From: Halobellus clavatus
GTDB lineage: Archaea > Halobacteriota > Halobacteria > Halobacteriales > Haloferacaceae
Reading direction: 5' to 3'
Assembly (NCBI RefSeq): GCF_900107195.1
Contig: NZ_FNPB01000014.1
Coordinates: 18,250 to 82,249 of the forward strand
Length of the DNA: 64,000 bases
Part shown: positions 18,415-29,772 of the stretch, in pieces
How positions within the stretch are numbered: the first letter of the stretch is position 1
Layout: the number at the start of each line of letters is the position of its first letter
Program-made: the position numbers and the translations under genes
The notes under the pieces: model-generated
The model's input: the letters and a program-made list of their open reading frames with translations, nothing else
What the model was told of the DNA's origin: nothing
The model's database searches: none

Positions 18415-19491
18415 ATGGAAACCCGAAAGATCCAGCAAGTAAGCAACGGAACGTTCACCGTGTCGCTGCCGCGAGAGTGGGCGACAGAGCAGGGGCTCTC
18501 TGCGGGCGACGTCGTCGACCTGCACGCCCACCTCGATGGCGTGCTCGTGATCCAGACGGACGACGCCGAGATCGACGAACTCCGCGTGTCGCTGTCGTGC
18601 GATGAGCGGCCCGGCCGGCTCCGACGAGTCCTGGAGGCCGCGTACGCCACCGGCGCACGCGAGATCCGGCTGGAGGGCGACGGGCAGTTACCCAGCGATC
18701 ACCGGACGGCGATCCGATCGGCCGTGCGGGCGATGGCCGGCGTCACCATCGGTGCGGAGACCGACGAGCACGTCCTCGTGCAGAGCGTCTTGGACGCCGA
18801 CGCGGTGTCCGTCCGGCAGTCGCTTCGACAACTCCAGTTCGTCGCCCTCTCACGACACCGGACGGCGACCAGCGCGCTCTGCGATCCCGACCAGAGCCTC
18901 GACAGCGTGGGCGGGGGGACGAGCGCCGAGCGGTGTTCCGCGATGATCGAACGGTACTTCGTCCGGAGCCTCACGCGGTTGGACGAAGTCGACACCCTCG
19001 GAGAGAGCCGCCTGGATCTGTTTCGGTTCTACCGGACTGCGCGGGAACTCGCGAACGTGGCCGCACACGCCGAGCAGATCGCGAACATCGCCGTCGAGGT
19101 CGACGCGGACGCGTTCGGACGCGAGGACCCGTCCGACACCACGGCGGCGATCGAGGCGGCCGCAGCGGACGCCCGCGAGGCAGTCGAAGTCGCCGCCGAC
19201 GCCGTCGCCGGTCCGAGTCCAGGAGATCTCTGGTCGGTGTTCGAGCGACGGGACGCGGTCCGGCAGTCGGTCGACGCCATCGAGCGAAGGCTCTTCGAGA
19301 CCGCCGGCGCAGACTATCGCGTCGCTCAGGCAGTCGCGGCGATCCGTCAGACCGCAGACTGCGCGGCGTCGATCGCAGAAGTCGGGGTCCGCCGCGCCGT
19401 TCGTGAGGGCGTCCGTGGCGACGATCCGGCCGCCGCCATCGGTCCGGACGGCGATACGGGATCACGCGTCGCGGACGGTGCCGAAGAGTGA
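18415..19491 (+). CDS. phoU: PhoU-type phosphate regulator with N-terminal AbrB-like domain
   Basis: 358 residues from ATG 18415. The longer open frame upstream lies within pstB and is spurious. Residues 1-50 (KIQQVSNGTFTVSLPREWA ... LSAGDVVDLHAHLDGVLVI) match the SpoVT/AbrB swapped-hairpin DNA-binding fold. The rest is helical and acidic, with two PhoU-like three-helix halves (for example YFVRSLTRLDEV and FRFYRTARELANVAAHAEQI). Bacterial PhoU lacks the AbrB part. Its presence suggests direct DNA binding in addition to sensing PstB activity. It lies 68 nt after pstB. Confidence 0.9.
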   Translation: METRKIQQVSNGTFTVSLPREWATEQGLSAGDVVDLHAHLDGVLVIQTDDAEIDELRVSLSCDERPGRLRRVLEAAYATGAREIRLEGDGQLPSDHRTAIRSAVRAMAGVTIGAETDEHVLVQSVLDADAVSVRQSLRQLQFVALSRHRTATSALCDPDQSLDSVGGGTSAERCSAMIERYFVRSLTRLDEVDTLGESRLDLFRFYRTARELANVAAHAEQIANIAVEVDADAFGREDPSDTTAAIEAAAADAREAVEVAADAVAGPSPGDLWSVFERRDAVRQSVDAIERRLFETAGADYRVAQAVAAIRQTADCAASIAEVGVRRAVREGVRGDDPAAAIGPDGDTGSRVADGAEE

Positions 19492-19574
19492 ACGGGTCCC
19501 CGGCGGACCGATCACTGGAGCGTGCTCGTCGCACCGCTCGTCCCCACGAGCGCGCCAGCGGCCGTCTGCTGTTA

Positions 19575-19637
19575 GATCCGAACAGTGGCGAGTGCGATCC
19601 GAGCAGTGGCAAGTCGGATCCGAGCAGTGGCGAGTCG
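19575..19637. repeat. 21-bp tandem repeat, three copies
   Basis: Three head-to-tail copies of GATCCGAGCAGTGGCGAGTCG with few mismatches (19575-19595, 19596-19616, 19617-19637). The repeat sits in the 315-bp gap between phoU and the next small gene. The unit is a multiple of three, but neither strand shows a convincing gene across it. I see nothing else in this gap. Confidence 0.85.
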
Positions 19638-19806
19638 TCGTCGGTCCGGTCCCGGATCAGTTCGCACAACCTCGCTGCTGGATCGACTCGTCGGGTGCTG
19701 CTCGACGTCGTTCGTGGCGGGCAGTACCCCGTACCGGGGACGCGCGGCGGGTGAAACCCGAACGCGGACCGAGTCATTCAGGAGTCTGCAGGTCCAATCG
19801 AAGCCG

Positions 19807-20052
19807 ATGGCCGAAGACGATCCCGATACGGACTCCGGCAACGGACAACTCTTCGCACTCACGCGGGACAAGGTGCTCTTGCTCGTGATTCTGCTCGTCG
19901 GCATCGCCGGCTCGGGGATCGTCCGTCGGTCTCTGGGTGAACTCGGCTACAACGCGCTCGGCGAACTCGTGTTCGTCCTCGGGTACGGCGGGATGGTGTT
20001 CGCCGTCTGGTACGGCTGGATCAGACCGATGGACATCTCCGGTCCGAACTGA
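19807..20052 (+). CDS. small membrane protein, function unknown
   Basis: 81 residues starting at ATG 19807. After a hydrophilic acidic N-terminus (about 25 residues) there are two probable membrane helices, VLLLVILLVGIAGSGIV and ELVFVLGYGGMVFAVWYGWI. No functional motif. The upstream in-frame extension to 19585 runs through the tandem repeat and is discounted. Confidence 0.65.
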   Translation: MAEDDPDTDSGNGQLFALTRDKVLLLVILLVGIAGSGIVRRSLGELGYNALGELVFVLGYGGMVFAVWYGWIRPMDISGPN

Positions 20053-20120
20053 CGCCGGCGAGTCGGGACGAATGCCGCCGGAACCCCACCATTGACCCCC
20101 CTGCCGGGCGACCGACGAGT

Positions 20121-21338
20121 GTGTCGAGGAGACGCCGCTACGCGCTCGTGGGACTCGGTGCGATCGCGTACGCCTCGCTGACGTTCGTCTGGTTCTCGCT
20201 CCCGGCGTGGCTCGACGCCATCGTCGCCGATTTCGGGCTGACGAGTACGCAGGCCGGGGTCCTCACGGGCGCGATCCCGCTCACGTACGTGCCAGTCTCG
20301 CTCTTCTCGGGGGTCGTGACCGACTACGTCGGACCGTACAGGGCGATCGGCGCGGGCGTCACGTTGTTCGGTGGCGCACAGATCGGGCGCGCGGCCGCTG
20401 AGACCTTCCCGGCGCTGCTCGCACTCACGGTGGTCGTTGGCGTCGGCGGGACAGCCATCACGTTCGGCCTGCCGAAACTCGTCTCCGAGTTGTTCCCGCC
20501 CGAGCGGTCGGGCACCCCCTCGTCGATGTACGTCGTCGGGTCACTGGCCGGGACGGCCGCCGCCTTCAGCATCGGGCGCGCCGTGCTGGGCGGTCCCCTC
20601 GGCGGGTGGCGGCCGCTGTTTCGGTACACCGGCGTCGCGGTGCTCGCGTACGCGCTCCTCTGGTGGGTGATCGTCCGGCAGGCACCGCTCGACGCCATCG
20701 GACACACCGCGGGCGCGAGGGGAACCGACGACCGCCCGACGCTCTCGATGGCTGCGCTCACGCAGGACCTCGGTCGGGTGTTCTCGAACCGGCCGATGCG
20801 GCTCCTCGTCGTCGTCGGTGGCGTCTACCTGCTCGTCACGCACGGACTGCAGAACTGGCTCGCGACCGTCCTCCAGTCGCGCGGCGTCGGTGCGGCGCTC
20901 GCGGCCTCACTGGTGAGCGGGTTCGTGGTCGCACAGGCCGTCGGGACGCTCGTCGTTCCCGCGGCGTCGGACCGCCTCGGCCAGCGGGGGTCGGTGCTCG
21001 CCGGTTGTGCGGGTCTCTGTTCGCTCGGAACCGCCACGCTGCTGTTCGCGCCGGTTCCGCTCGCGATCCCCGTCGGCGGCGCGCTCGCCGTCGGGTTCGG
21101 AGTCGGCGGACTGTCGCCCCTAGTCCGGATGGTCCCCGCGGAGATCGACGGTGTCGGCCCCGAACTCACGGGAACGGCCGTCGGACTCGTCTTCGCTGTC
21201 GGCGAGGTCGGCGGCTTCCTCGGGCCGTTCCTCATCGGTGCCCTCTACGATCTCACGGGGACCTACGCCGCCGGCTTGGCGGTCGTCTGCCTGGGGTGTC
21301 TCAGCGCCGTGATCGCTGGACGACGGCTGCCGGTCTGA
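20121..21338 (+). CDS. MFS transporter
   Basis: 405 residues from GTG 20121, with about 12 hydrophobic helices in two halves joined by a hydrophilic loop near residue 195-215 (ARGTDDRPTLS). The N-half has the MFS-typical SGVVTDYVGPYRAIGAG loop between helices 2 and 3, and GLPKLVSELFPPERSG is a usual helix 4-5 feature. Similar proteins include cyanate/nitrate-like CynX and NarK relatives, but no substrate-defining motif is seen. Probable proton-coupled exchange of a small anion or metabolite. Confidence 0.88.
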   Translation: MSRRRRYALVGLGAIAYASLTFVWFSLPAWLDAIVADFGLTSTQAGVLTGAIPLTYVPVSLFSGVVTDYVGPYRAIGAGVTLFGGAQIGRAAAETFPALLALTVVVGVGGTAITFGLPKLVSELFPPERSGTPSSMYVVGSLAGTAAAFSIGRAVLGGPLGGWRPLFRYTGVAVLAYALLWWVIVRQAPLDAIGHTAGARGTDDRPTLSMAALTQDLGRVFSNRPMRLLVVVGGVYLLVTHGLQNWLATVLQSRGVGAALAASLVSGFVVAQAVGTLVVPAASDRLGQRGSVLAGCAGLCSLGTATLLFAPVPLAIPVGGALAVGFGVGGLSPLVRMVPAEIDGVGPELTGTAVGLVFAVGEVGGFLGPFLIGALYDLTGTYAAGLAVVCLGCLSAVIAGRRLPV

Positions 21339-21430
21339 GCGCTTCCGGGAGGGCCCCGGTGCTGCAGGCGCCAACGTGCCGCGGAGAACGGAACTTTAAT
21401 ACTCGATTCGCGCCGAACTCCCGAGTAAGG

Positions 21431-21682
21431 ATGCTCCCCCTACAGCTCGTCGACAGCTTTCTGCTCAATTACAACGTGGGGCAGGCGCTGCTGCTCGTCT
21501 TCGCGTTCGCGACGGTGGGCGTACTCCCCCTGCGATCGCAGAAGCTCGTCGCGCTCAACGCGATCGTATTCGGGCTCGTCTTCGCACTGACGCCACAGTC
21601 GCTCGTGCCGGTCCACTATCTCTTCCTCGGTATCGCACTGCTCGTCGTCGGTCCGCTCCTGTACGCCACGGCGAGCGACTGA
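21431..21682 (+). CDS. small hydrophobic membrane protein, function unknown
   Basis: 83 residues from ATG 21431. A TTTAATA box about 33 nt upstream supports the start. Three membrane helices are likely (ALLLVFAFATVGVLPL, LNAIVFGLVFALT, YLFLGIALLVVGPLLYA). Long in-frame sequence upstream is antisense-type shadow of the MFS gene. I do not recognise a function. Confidence 0.7.
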   Translation: MLPLQLVDSFLLNYNVGQALLLVFAFATVGVLPLRSQKLVALNAIVFGLVFALTPQSLVPVHYLFLGIALLVVGPLLYATASD

Positions 21683-21767
21683 CCGCGTCTCGCGATCGAG
21701 GCAGCCTGGAGTCCCCTCTCCCACGTTCGAACGCGACGTTTAACCGCAGGCGTCGACAACGCAGCCT

Positions 21768-22301
21768 ATGACGCGACCGCAGCCCTCGGGCGGTGGTGAG
21801 ACGCTCGATCTGCCCTGTGGCGAGGCGAAGGGCGTCCGCTCGCTCGATCTGGGAATGCGCGAGTTCGAGTGCGGGTGCGGGGAGCGCCACGCCGTCGTGA
21901 TGGACGCGCACCCCGCGGAACGGTTCCTACCCGACTTTCTGGTGTCGGTTCTGCGAGAGGCCGTCGAGACGACGAGCGAGGAGATGCCCGAGTTCGGGAC
22001 CGCACACCTGATGGGAATCGTCCTCGAGGAGTTCCCCGAACAGGTGGCCTCCGCGGACGTCTCCGACGACGGCGACGTCGGCGCGGGGATCGTCTGGGTG
22101 ACCGACTTCGACTCACGGCGGTTACACGAGGTCGTGGTCGAACTCGTAGTGGAGCTGATGGAACACGCCGTCAGCCACGCCGACGACGAGTCCGCAGTCT
22201 CAGAGTTCGAGCGGCAGATGCTAGATTTCGACGTGAGTGAGTTCGTTGCGGAGTACCGCGCCGAGCGCGACCTCGACGGCGACGACGTCTACGCGCAGTA
22301 G
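21768..22301 (+). CDS. conserved acidic haloarchaeal protein (possibly DUF5815)
   Basis: 177 residues with a TTTAA box (21739-21743) 25 nt before the ATG, fitting leaderless expression. Near the N-terminus is a cysteine pair, MREFECGCGERHAVV, suggesting a small zinc site together with the earlier LPCGE. The remainder is very acidic and helical. No catalytic motif. The family assignment is from memory and tentative. Confidence 0.72.
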   Translation: MTRPQPSGGGETLDLPCGEAKGVRSLDLGMREFECGCGERHAVVMDAHPAERFLPDFLVSVLREAVETTSEEMPEFGTAHLMGIVLEEFPEQVASADVSDDGDVGAGIVWVTDFDSRRLHEVVVELVVELMEHAVSHADDESAVSEFERQMLDFDVSEFVAEYRAERDLDGDDVYAQ

Positions 22302-22472
22302 GACCGCCCGCGGGACTCACAGGGATCCGATCGGAATCACGACGGTCTCGGATCCCTCAGCCCGTCGGACCGCCGTCTCACACGTCTGACGCGAAGATCG
22401 GCCGACTGCTTCCGGGCCCGTCAGACGTGCGTCACACTGAAACATAAGCCGTTAGCGGTCCTGTATGCGGAT

Positions 22473-22697
22473 ATGAGTACGATTCGGCCGTCCGGGTTCG
22501 AGGACATCCGCGACGTCCTCGCCGCCGCCGACGAGCCGCTGACCGCGAGCCAGATCCTCGGCCGGTTACGCGAGCGCGGCGTGGACGCGTTCGACTCCTC
22601 CTATCGCGTCGCGACGGTCCTCGGCCAGGCCGCAGACCGCGGCGAACCCATCGAGGTCGTCGAGGGGAGTCCGTACCGCTACCGACTCGCCGAGTAG
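22473..22697 (+). CDS. small winged-helix-like protein
   Basis: 74 residues. FEDIRDVLAAADEPLTASQI, GRLRERG and RVATVLGQAADRGEPIEVV followed by a short beta hairpin (PYRYRLAE) match the outline of a winged helix-turn-helix domain. A CATAAG box centred about 27 nt upstream fits a leaderless ATG at 22473. Possible DNA-binding regulator; target unknown. Confidence 0.68.
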   Translation: MSTIRPSGFEDIRDVLAAADEPLTASQILGRLRERGVDAFDSSYRVATVLGQAADRGEPIEVVEGSPYRYRLAE

Positions 22698-23024
22698 CGC
22701 TCCACGCCACGCCGTTCGTGCCGGCCCCCGGACCGGGGACGGATATTCTCGCGTCTCCAGTCGCCCGATGGCGATGCTCTCAACCGTGTGCGCCGTACGC
22801 CCACTCACAGCGGTGCGTCGGGCGCTCGGGGTCCTGCGTCGCTCCCACTCCCAGTCTGCTGTCGGCGTCGGATTTCGCTCGCCCGTGTCCGTCCCGGACG
22901 AGACGGAGGGACCCGCATCGACCGCTGTGGCGTCCCTCCGAGGTTGTTACGAATTTCGAAATCCAACTTCGCATCTCGTAGTGTTTCGCCGGGCTTATTA
23001 CGATGTGCGGACTCACTCGGAGTG
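22698..23024. other. upstream region of carB with inverted repeats and promoter
   Basis: A 327-bp gap. It holds a 9-bp inverted repeat, CGGAGGGAC (22904-22912) with GTCCCTCCG (22932-22940), and a 10-bp perfect palindrome ATTTCGAAAT (22953-22962). A TTATTA box near 22995-23000 lies about 27 nt before the carB ATG. Short open frames here have no halophilic composition, and I do not regard them as genes. The palindrome just upstream of the TATA box is a plausible operator for carB. Confidence 0.5.
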
Positions 23025-26264
<3,240 letters not shown>

Positions 26265-26329
26265 TCAGCCCGGAAACAGGACGAGACTCGCTCTCCCGAT
26301 CGTTTGTGGCCCCTCGGAGTTCGCCCGCA

Positions 26330-26347
26330 CGAAGCGTTTTATACTAA
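26330..26347 (+). promoter_or_regulatory. promoter of the candidate non-coding RNA, copy 1
   Basis: CGAAGC (26330-26335) followed by TTTATACT (26338-26345) predicts initiation near 26369. The same CGAAGC-plus-TATA block lies exactly 52 nt upstream of the first helix in copy 2 at 54.4 kb, with no gap in the alignment. It is too far from the coding start at 26603 to serve a leaderless mRNA. Confidence 0.65.
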
Positions 26348-26368
26348 CCCGGGGCCAGAACGCGCGTG

Positions 26369-26473
26369 ACCTGATGAGAGTCCCGCGTCGGGCAGCGGTC
26401 GTTCGGCACGTCGACGCGGGGAGAAGCGACGCTCATACGACGTCGCTACGCGCGGTGTGCCGACTGTTCGCCA
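26369..26473 (+). ncRNA. candidate structured non-coding RNA, copy 1 (pseudoknot-like)
   Basis: Lies between carB and the next gene, with its own TATA box. Helix A pairs 26382-26390 (CCCGCGTCG) with 26412-26420 (CGACGCGGG). Helix B pairs 26403-26410 (TCGGCACG), in the loop of helix A, with 26456-26463 (TGTGCCGA, one G-U). The two helices therefore interlock as a pseudoknot or alternate. A third helix, AGCGACG (26425-26431) with CGTCGCT (26441-26447), fills the gap and is absent from copy 2. The following 10 nt (26464-26473) are also identical in both copies. The next gene has its own promoter (26572-26578), which argues against a 5' leader. Alternatives are a degenerate mobile repeat or a known RNA family I do not recognise. 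Confidence 0.5.
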
Positions 26474-26571
26474 CGCACCTGGGCCCTGTCGCACCAGAGC
26501 GGGTTCCTCGTCCGCGGAGACGCCGGATCAGACGGCGGTCACCGGACGCAGCGGCTCGGAAACGCGTGTCA

Positions 26572-26578
26572 TTCAAGG
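26572..26578 (+). promoter_or_regulatory. core promoter of the 26603 gene
   Basis: TTCAAGG ends 25 nt upstream of the ATG at 26603, the spacing expected for a leaderless transcript. The gene that follows RNA copy 2 has TTCAAGT at exactly the same spacing (54296-54302, minus strand). Each RNA candidate and its downstream gene therefore appear to be separate transcription units. Confidence 0.55.
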
Positions 26579-26602
26579 CCGACCGGTCCCTACGCGGACT
26601 CG

Positions 26603-27208
26603 ATGAAACTCCGCCAGAACATCCGCCACTTTGCGGCAAAGAAAGCGCTGACGATGCCGGTCGTCGGCGACATCGCGACGGACAAACTCGTCGACCTCCA
26701 CGTGCGCGTCTTCGGCGAGAAGGCCGATCCGTCACACCGCGAGGAACGCGAGCCGCATATGGCGGCGTTCTTCGAGTGCACCTTCGACACCTACGTCAGA
26801 GCCCTCGAAGAGGGCTTCTCTGAGGCCGAAGCCCGCGAGATCACCCACATCCAGGCCAACTTCGACTTCTACAACCACGGCTGGACCGAGATGATGGAGT
26901 TCCCGGCCGAGGAACTCGAAGAACACTACGAGCGCTACGAGGCGTTCTTCGAGCGCTACGACATCGACATCGCGAATCCCCTCGGCGACTTCCACACCCA
27001 GGAGATTCCCGCCGCCGACTCGACGCCCGAGCGGCTCGAGGAGCCCGAGCACCCGCACGCAGTCGGCGGCTTCGCCGACGACGTCTACGTCGAAGACGAC
27101 GACGGCGAGATCCACGTCGGCGGGCAGGAAGCCCCCGAGGACGTCGACGTCGAGGTCGCCCCGGGAATGCAGAACGTCGACGGCGAGACTGACGAGTCAG
27201 AGGCCTGA
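26603..27208 (+). CDS. conserved haloarchaeal protein (DUF6149-like)
   Basis: 201 residues, very acidic towards the C-terminus (VYVEDDDGEIHVGGQEAPED). The first 130 residues are helical, with conserved-looking KLRQNIRHFAAKKALTMPVV and ITHIQANFDFYNHGWTEMME. No signal peptide, membrane helix or known catalytic motif. The family name is tentative. Start supported by the TTCAAGG promoter 25 nt upstream. Confidence 0.75.
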   Translation: MKLRQNIRHFAAKKALTMPVVGDIATDKLVDLHVRVFGEKADPSHREEREPHMAAFFECTFDTYVRALEEGFSEAEAREITHIQANFDFYNHGWTEMMEFPAEELEEHYERYEAFFERYDIDIANPLGDFHTQEIPAADSTPERLEEPEHPHAVGGFADDVYVEDDDGEIHVGGQEAPEDVDVEVAPGMQNVDGETDESEA

Positions 27209-27241
27209 ACGCGCACGTGCTGGGTTTGCCCGCGTTCTCGG

Positions 27242-28684
27242 CTAGGACGTCGTCTCAGACTCGACGTCGTCTGCCGACGGCGCGTCCCGTTCGCCCGCGG
27301 GCTGGTGCTCCGGCGTCGCTGTCGCATCACTTCCAGTGGTTCCAGCGAGTCGATCGTCGATCCGGTCCGCCACCTCGTAGCCGGCGACGACGCCGCCGTT
27401 GAGCGATCGCTCGGGATACTGCGCCGCGGAGGCCATCCCGGCGTAGTAGACGCCCTCGCCGACGTCCTCGTCGAGGTGGTACGGGATCACGAGATCGAGA
27501 TAGCCGCGTTCGTAGATCGGTGCGGCGCGGGGGTTGCGAGCGATGCGGAACTGCGAGACCACCTCGCGATCGAAGTCGGGGAACATCGACTCGATCTCTG
27601 CGAGCCACGTCTCCCGGACCTCGTCGTCGTCCAGCTGCCAGAGTTCCTCCTCGCTGTCCTGGACGTAGGCGGCGACGTACAGCAGGTGATCGCCGCCGTA
27701 CCGCTCGCGCTCGACGAAGTTCGTGTGTTCGATGAGCGCCCCGAAGGGGGCGTCGTGTGCGACGTTCAGCCAGTAGGTGTCGAGGAGCGACTCCTCCATC
27801 GTGACCAGTCCGCAGACCGCACCCTGGAAGTCGATGTCGCAGGCGTACCCCGTGAGGGATTCGAGCACGTTCGGCATCGTCGCGACCACCGCGGCGTCGA
27901 CATCGTGGGTTTCGGTGGCCACGTCGCCGGCGGGACCGTCGCCTCTGCCCTCGGTCGCCACCGTCAGTGACTGGACCGCCCCGTCGTCGACCGTGAGGTC
28001 GGTGACCGGTGCGTTCGTCGTGATGTTCGCCCGGCCGACCGCGTCGACGAGCGCGTCCAACAGACGTCCGAAGCCGCCGTCGAAGTAGCCGAGGATCTCC
28101 CCGCGCAGGAGGTCGCGCTCGCCGCGGAAGCGGACCCGACCCAGGAACCACGCCGCGGAGATGTCGTCTTTCCGATCGCCGTACTTCCCATCCAAGAGCG
28201 GGTCCACGAAGTTCTCGTAGACGCTCTCGGTGGTGTGTTCCTCGACGAACTCCCGGACGGTGTCGTGTTCGTACTCCGAGAGGTCGTCGTAGGCGTCGAA
28301 GTTGGGGACGAGCCCGCGGACGTCGATCCCCTGGGTGAGCATCCCGAGCCGGAACTTGTCGTAGAGGCTCATATGCGGGTACGCGAGGATCTCCCAGGGA
28401 GTGTCCAGCGGATGGACCACGCCGTCGACGTAGTAGCCGTTGGTGCCGACGCGCCACTCGATCCGGTCACCCAACCCGAGTTCCTCGGCGAGTTCGACGA
28501 TGGTCTCTTCGGATTTAGACAGGTGATGGTAGAACTGCTCGATCTGGTCACCGGCCGTCTCGTAGGTCGCTGCCAGGCCGCCGATCTGGTCCGTTGCCTC
28601 GAACACCTGGATATCGTGGCCCTGCTGCTGCAGCCGATGGGCGGCCGCGAGTCCGGCGATCCCGCCGCCGACGACGCCGATCAT
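27242..28684 (-). CDS. FAD-dependent oxidoreductase, protoporphyrinogen-oxidase / amine-oxidase-like
   Basis: 480 residues from ATG 28684; the frame opens earlier, but the dinucleotide-binding fold begins right at this methionine. MIGVVGGGIAGLAAAHRL is the FAD Rossmann GxGxxG motif, with FEATDQIGGLAAT completing it. Near the C-terminus, GVYYAGMASAAQYPERSLNG resembles the flavin-contacting segment of this superfamily. Related enzymes oxidise porphyrinogens, amines or carotenoid precursors, and UDP-galactopyranose mutases share the fold. The substrate cannot be assigned. It is divergent from thrB with about 125 bp between starts. Confidence 0.85.
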   Translation of the reverse strand: MIGVVGGGIAGLAAAHRLQQQGHDIQVFEATDQIGGLAATYETAGDQIEQFYHHLSKSEETIVELAEELGLGDRIEWRVGTNGYYVDGVVHPLDTPWEILAYPHMSLYDKFRLGMLTQGIDVRGLVPNFDAYDDLSEYEHDTVREFVEEHTTESVYENFVDPLLDGKYGDRKDDISAAWFLGRVRFRGERDLLRGEILGYFDGGFGRLLDALVDAVGRANITTNAPVTDLTVDDGAVQSLTVATEGRGDGPAGDVATETHDVDAAVVATMPNVLESLTGYACDIDFQGAVCGLVTMEESLLDTYWLNVAHDAPFGALIEHTNFVERERYGGDHLLYVAAYVQDSEEELWQLDDDEVRETWLAEIESMFPDFDREVVSQFRIARNPRAAPIYERGYLDLVIPYHLDEDVGEGVYYAGMASAAQYPERSLNGGVVAGYEVADRIDDRLAGTTGSDATATPEHQPAGERDAPSADDVESETTS

Positions 28685-28809
28685 ACGTCCACTATCGCGG
28701 CGGCCCAAAAGTGTATTCCGCTCCACGGCGGTCACGGCGGGCCACGAGACGACTGCCGTCCGCTGATCGTTCGCTACCTTTTTACCCGGTGTTGGGCAAT
28801 CTGACGCGT

Positions 28810-29685
28810 ATGCAGACGGTCAGGGCCCCCGCGACGAGCGCGAATCTCGGCAGCGGGTTCGACGTCTTCGGCGTGGCCCTGGACCGTCCCGCCGACGTCG
28901 TCCGCGTCGAGAAGGCCGACCGGACGACGATCGAGATGACCGGGGTCGGCAGCCAGTACATCCCCGAGGACCCGGAGAAGAACGTCGTCGGCGCGGTCGC
29001 AGAGGCCCTCGACGCCCCGGCGCACATCCAGATCGACAAGGGCGTTCGCCCCTCTTCGGGACTCGGCTCCTCAGCGGCGAGTTCCGCCGCGGCGGCTGTC
29101 GCGCTGAACGCCCTCTACGACCGCGGCCGGTCGCGACGGGAACTGGTCTCCGTCGCCGCCGAGGGCGAGGCGGTCGTGTCGGGCGAGGCCCACGCGGACA
29201 ACGTCGCACCGGCGCTACTCGGCGGCTTCACCGTCGCCCGTGACGGCGCGGTCACGACCGTCGACGCGTCAATCCCGCTGGTCGCGTGCCTCCCGGAGAT
29301 CGCCGTCTCCACACGGGACGCGCGGGCCGTCGTCCCCGAGTCGGCGTCGATGGCCGACGTCGTCCACACCGTGGGGGCGGCCGCGACGCTCTCGGTCGGG
29401 ATGTGTCGCGACGATCCCGAACTCGTGGGGACCGGGATGGACGAGCGGGTCGTCACGCCGGCGCGGGCGGACCTCATCACCGGCTACGACGCCGTCAGAG
29501 CGGCCGCACTCGACGCCGGTGCCACGGGCGTCACCGTCTCCGGGGCGGGCCCGGCGGTGATCGCGGCCTGCCGTGAGGCCGATCAGCGACACGTCGCCGC
29601 AGCGATGGTCGACGCCTTCGCCGGCGTCGACGTCGACTCGCGGGCGTACCAGACACGCGTCAGCGAGGGCGCGACGCTGTACTGA
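28810..29685 (+). CDS. thrB: homoserine kinase
   Basis: 291 residues from ATG 28810, with a TTTTTACC box about 27 nt upstream. GHMP-kinase signature RPSSGLGSSAASSAAAA (about 80-96) binds ATP. MQTVRAPATSANLGSGFDVF is the family N-terminus, and GVTVSGAGPAVIAAC is the C-terminal glycine motif. It phosphorylates L-homoserine on the way to threonine. The in-frame extension back to 28594 overlaps the divergent oxidoreductase and is not used. Confidence 0.95.
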   Translation: MQTVRAPATSANLGSGFDVFGVALDRPADVVRVEKADRTTIEMTGVGSQYIPEDPEKNVVGAVAEALDAPAHIQIDKGVRPSSGLGSSAASSAAAAVALNALYDRGRSRRELVSVAAEGEAVVSGEAHADNVAPALLGGFTVARDGAVTTVDASIPLVACLPEIAVSTRDARAVVPESASMADVVHTVGAAATLSVGMCRDDPELVGTGMDERVVTPARADLITGYDAVRAAALDAGATGVTVSGAGPAVIAACREADQRHVAAAMVDAFAGVDVDSRAYQTRVSEGATLY

Positions 29686-29772
29686 TCGGGATTCGATTCT
29701 GTTGCTGCTCGGGCGCTGCTTCGAGAGTCGATACGGAGATACGGACTAGAAAGAGTGCGGAACGGAAACCGA

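Noticed and set aside
19488..19754. Frame through the 21-bp repeat after phoU
   Set aside because: Low-complexity translation produced by the tandem repeat, with no fitting promoter.
26265..26602. Open frames across the gap behind carB
   Set aside because: Basic, arginine-rich translations that run from inside carB through to the next gene; the pattern fits the structured RNA candidate better than a protein.
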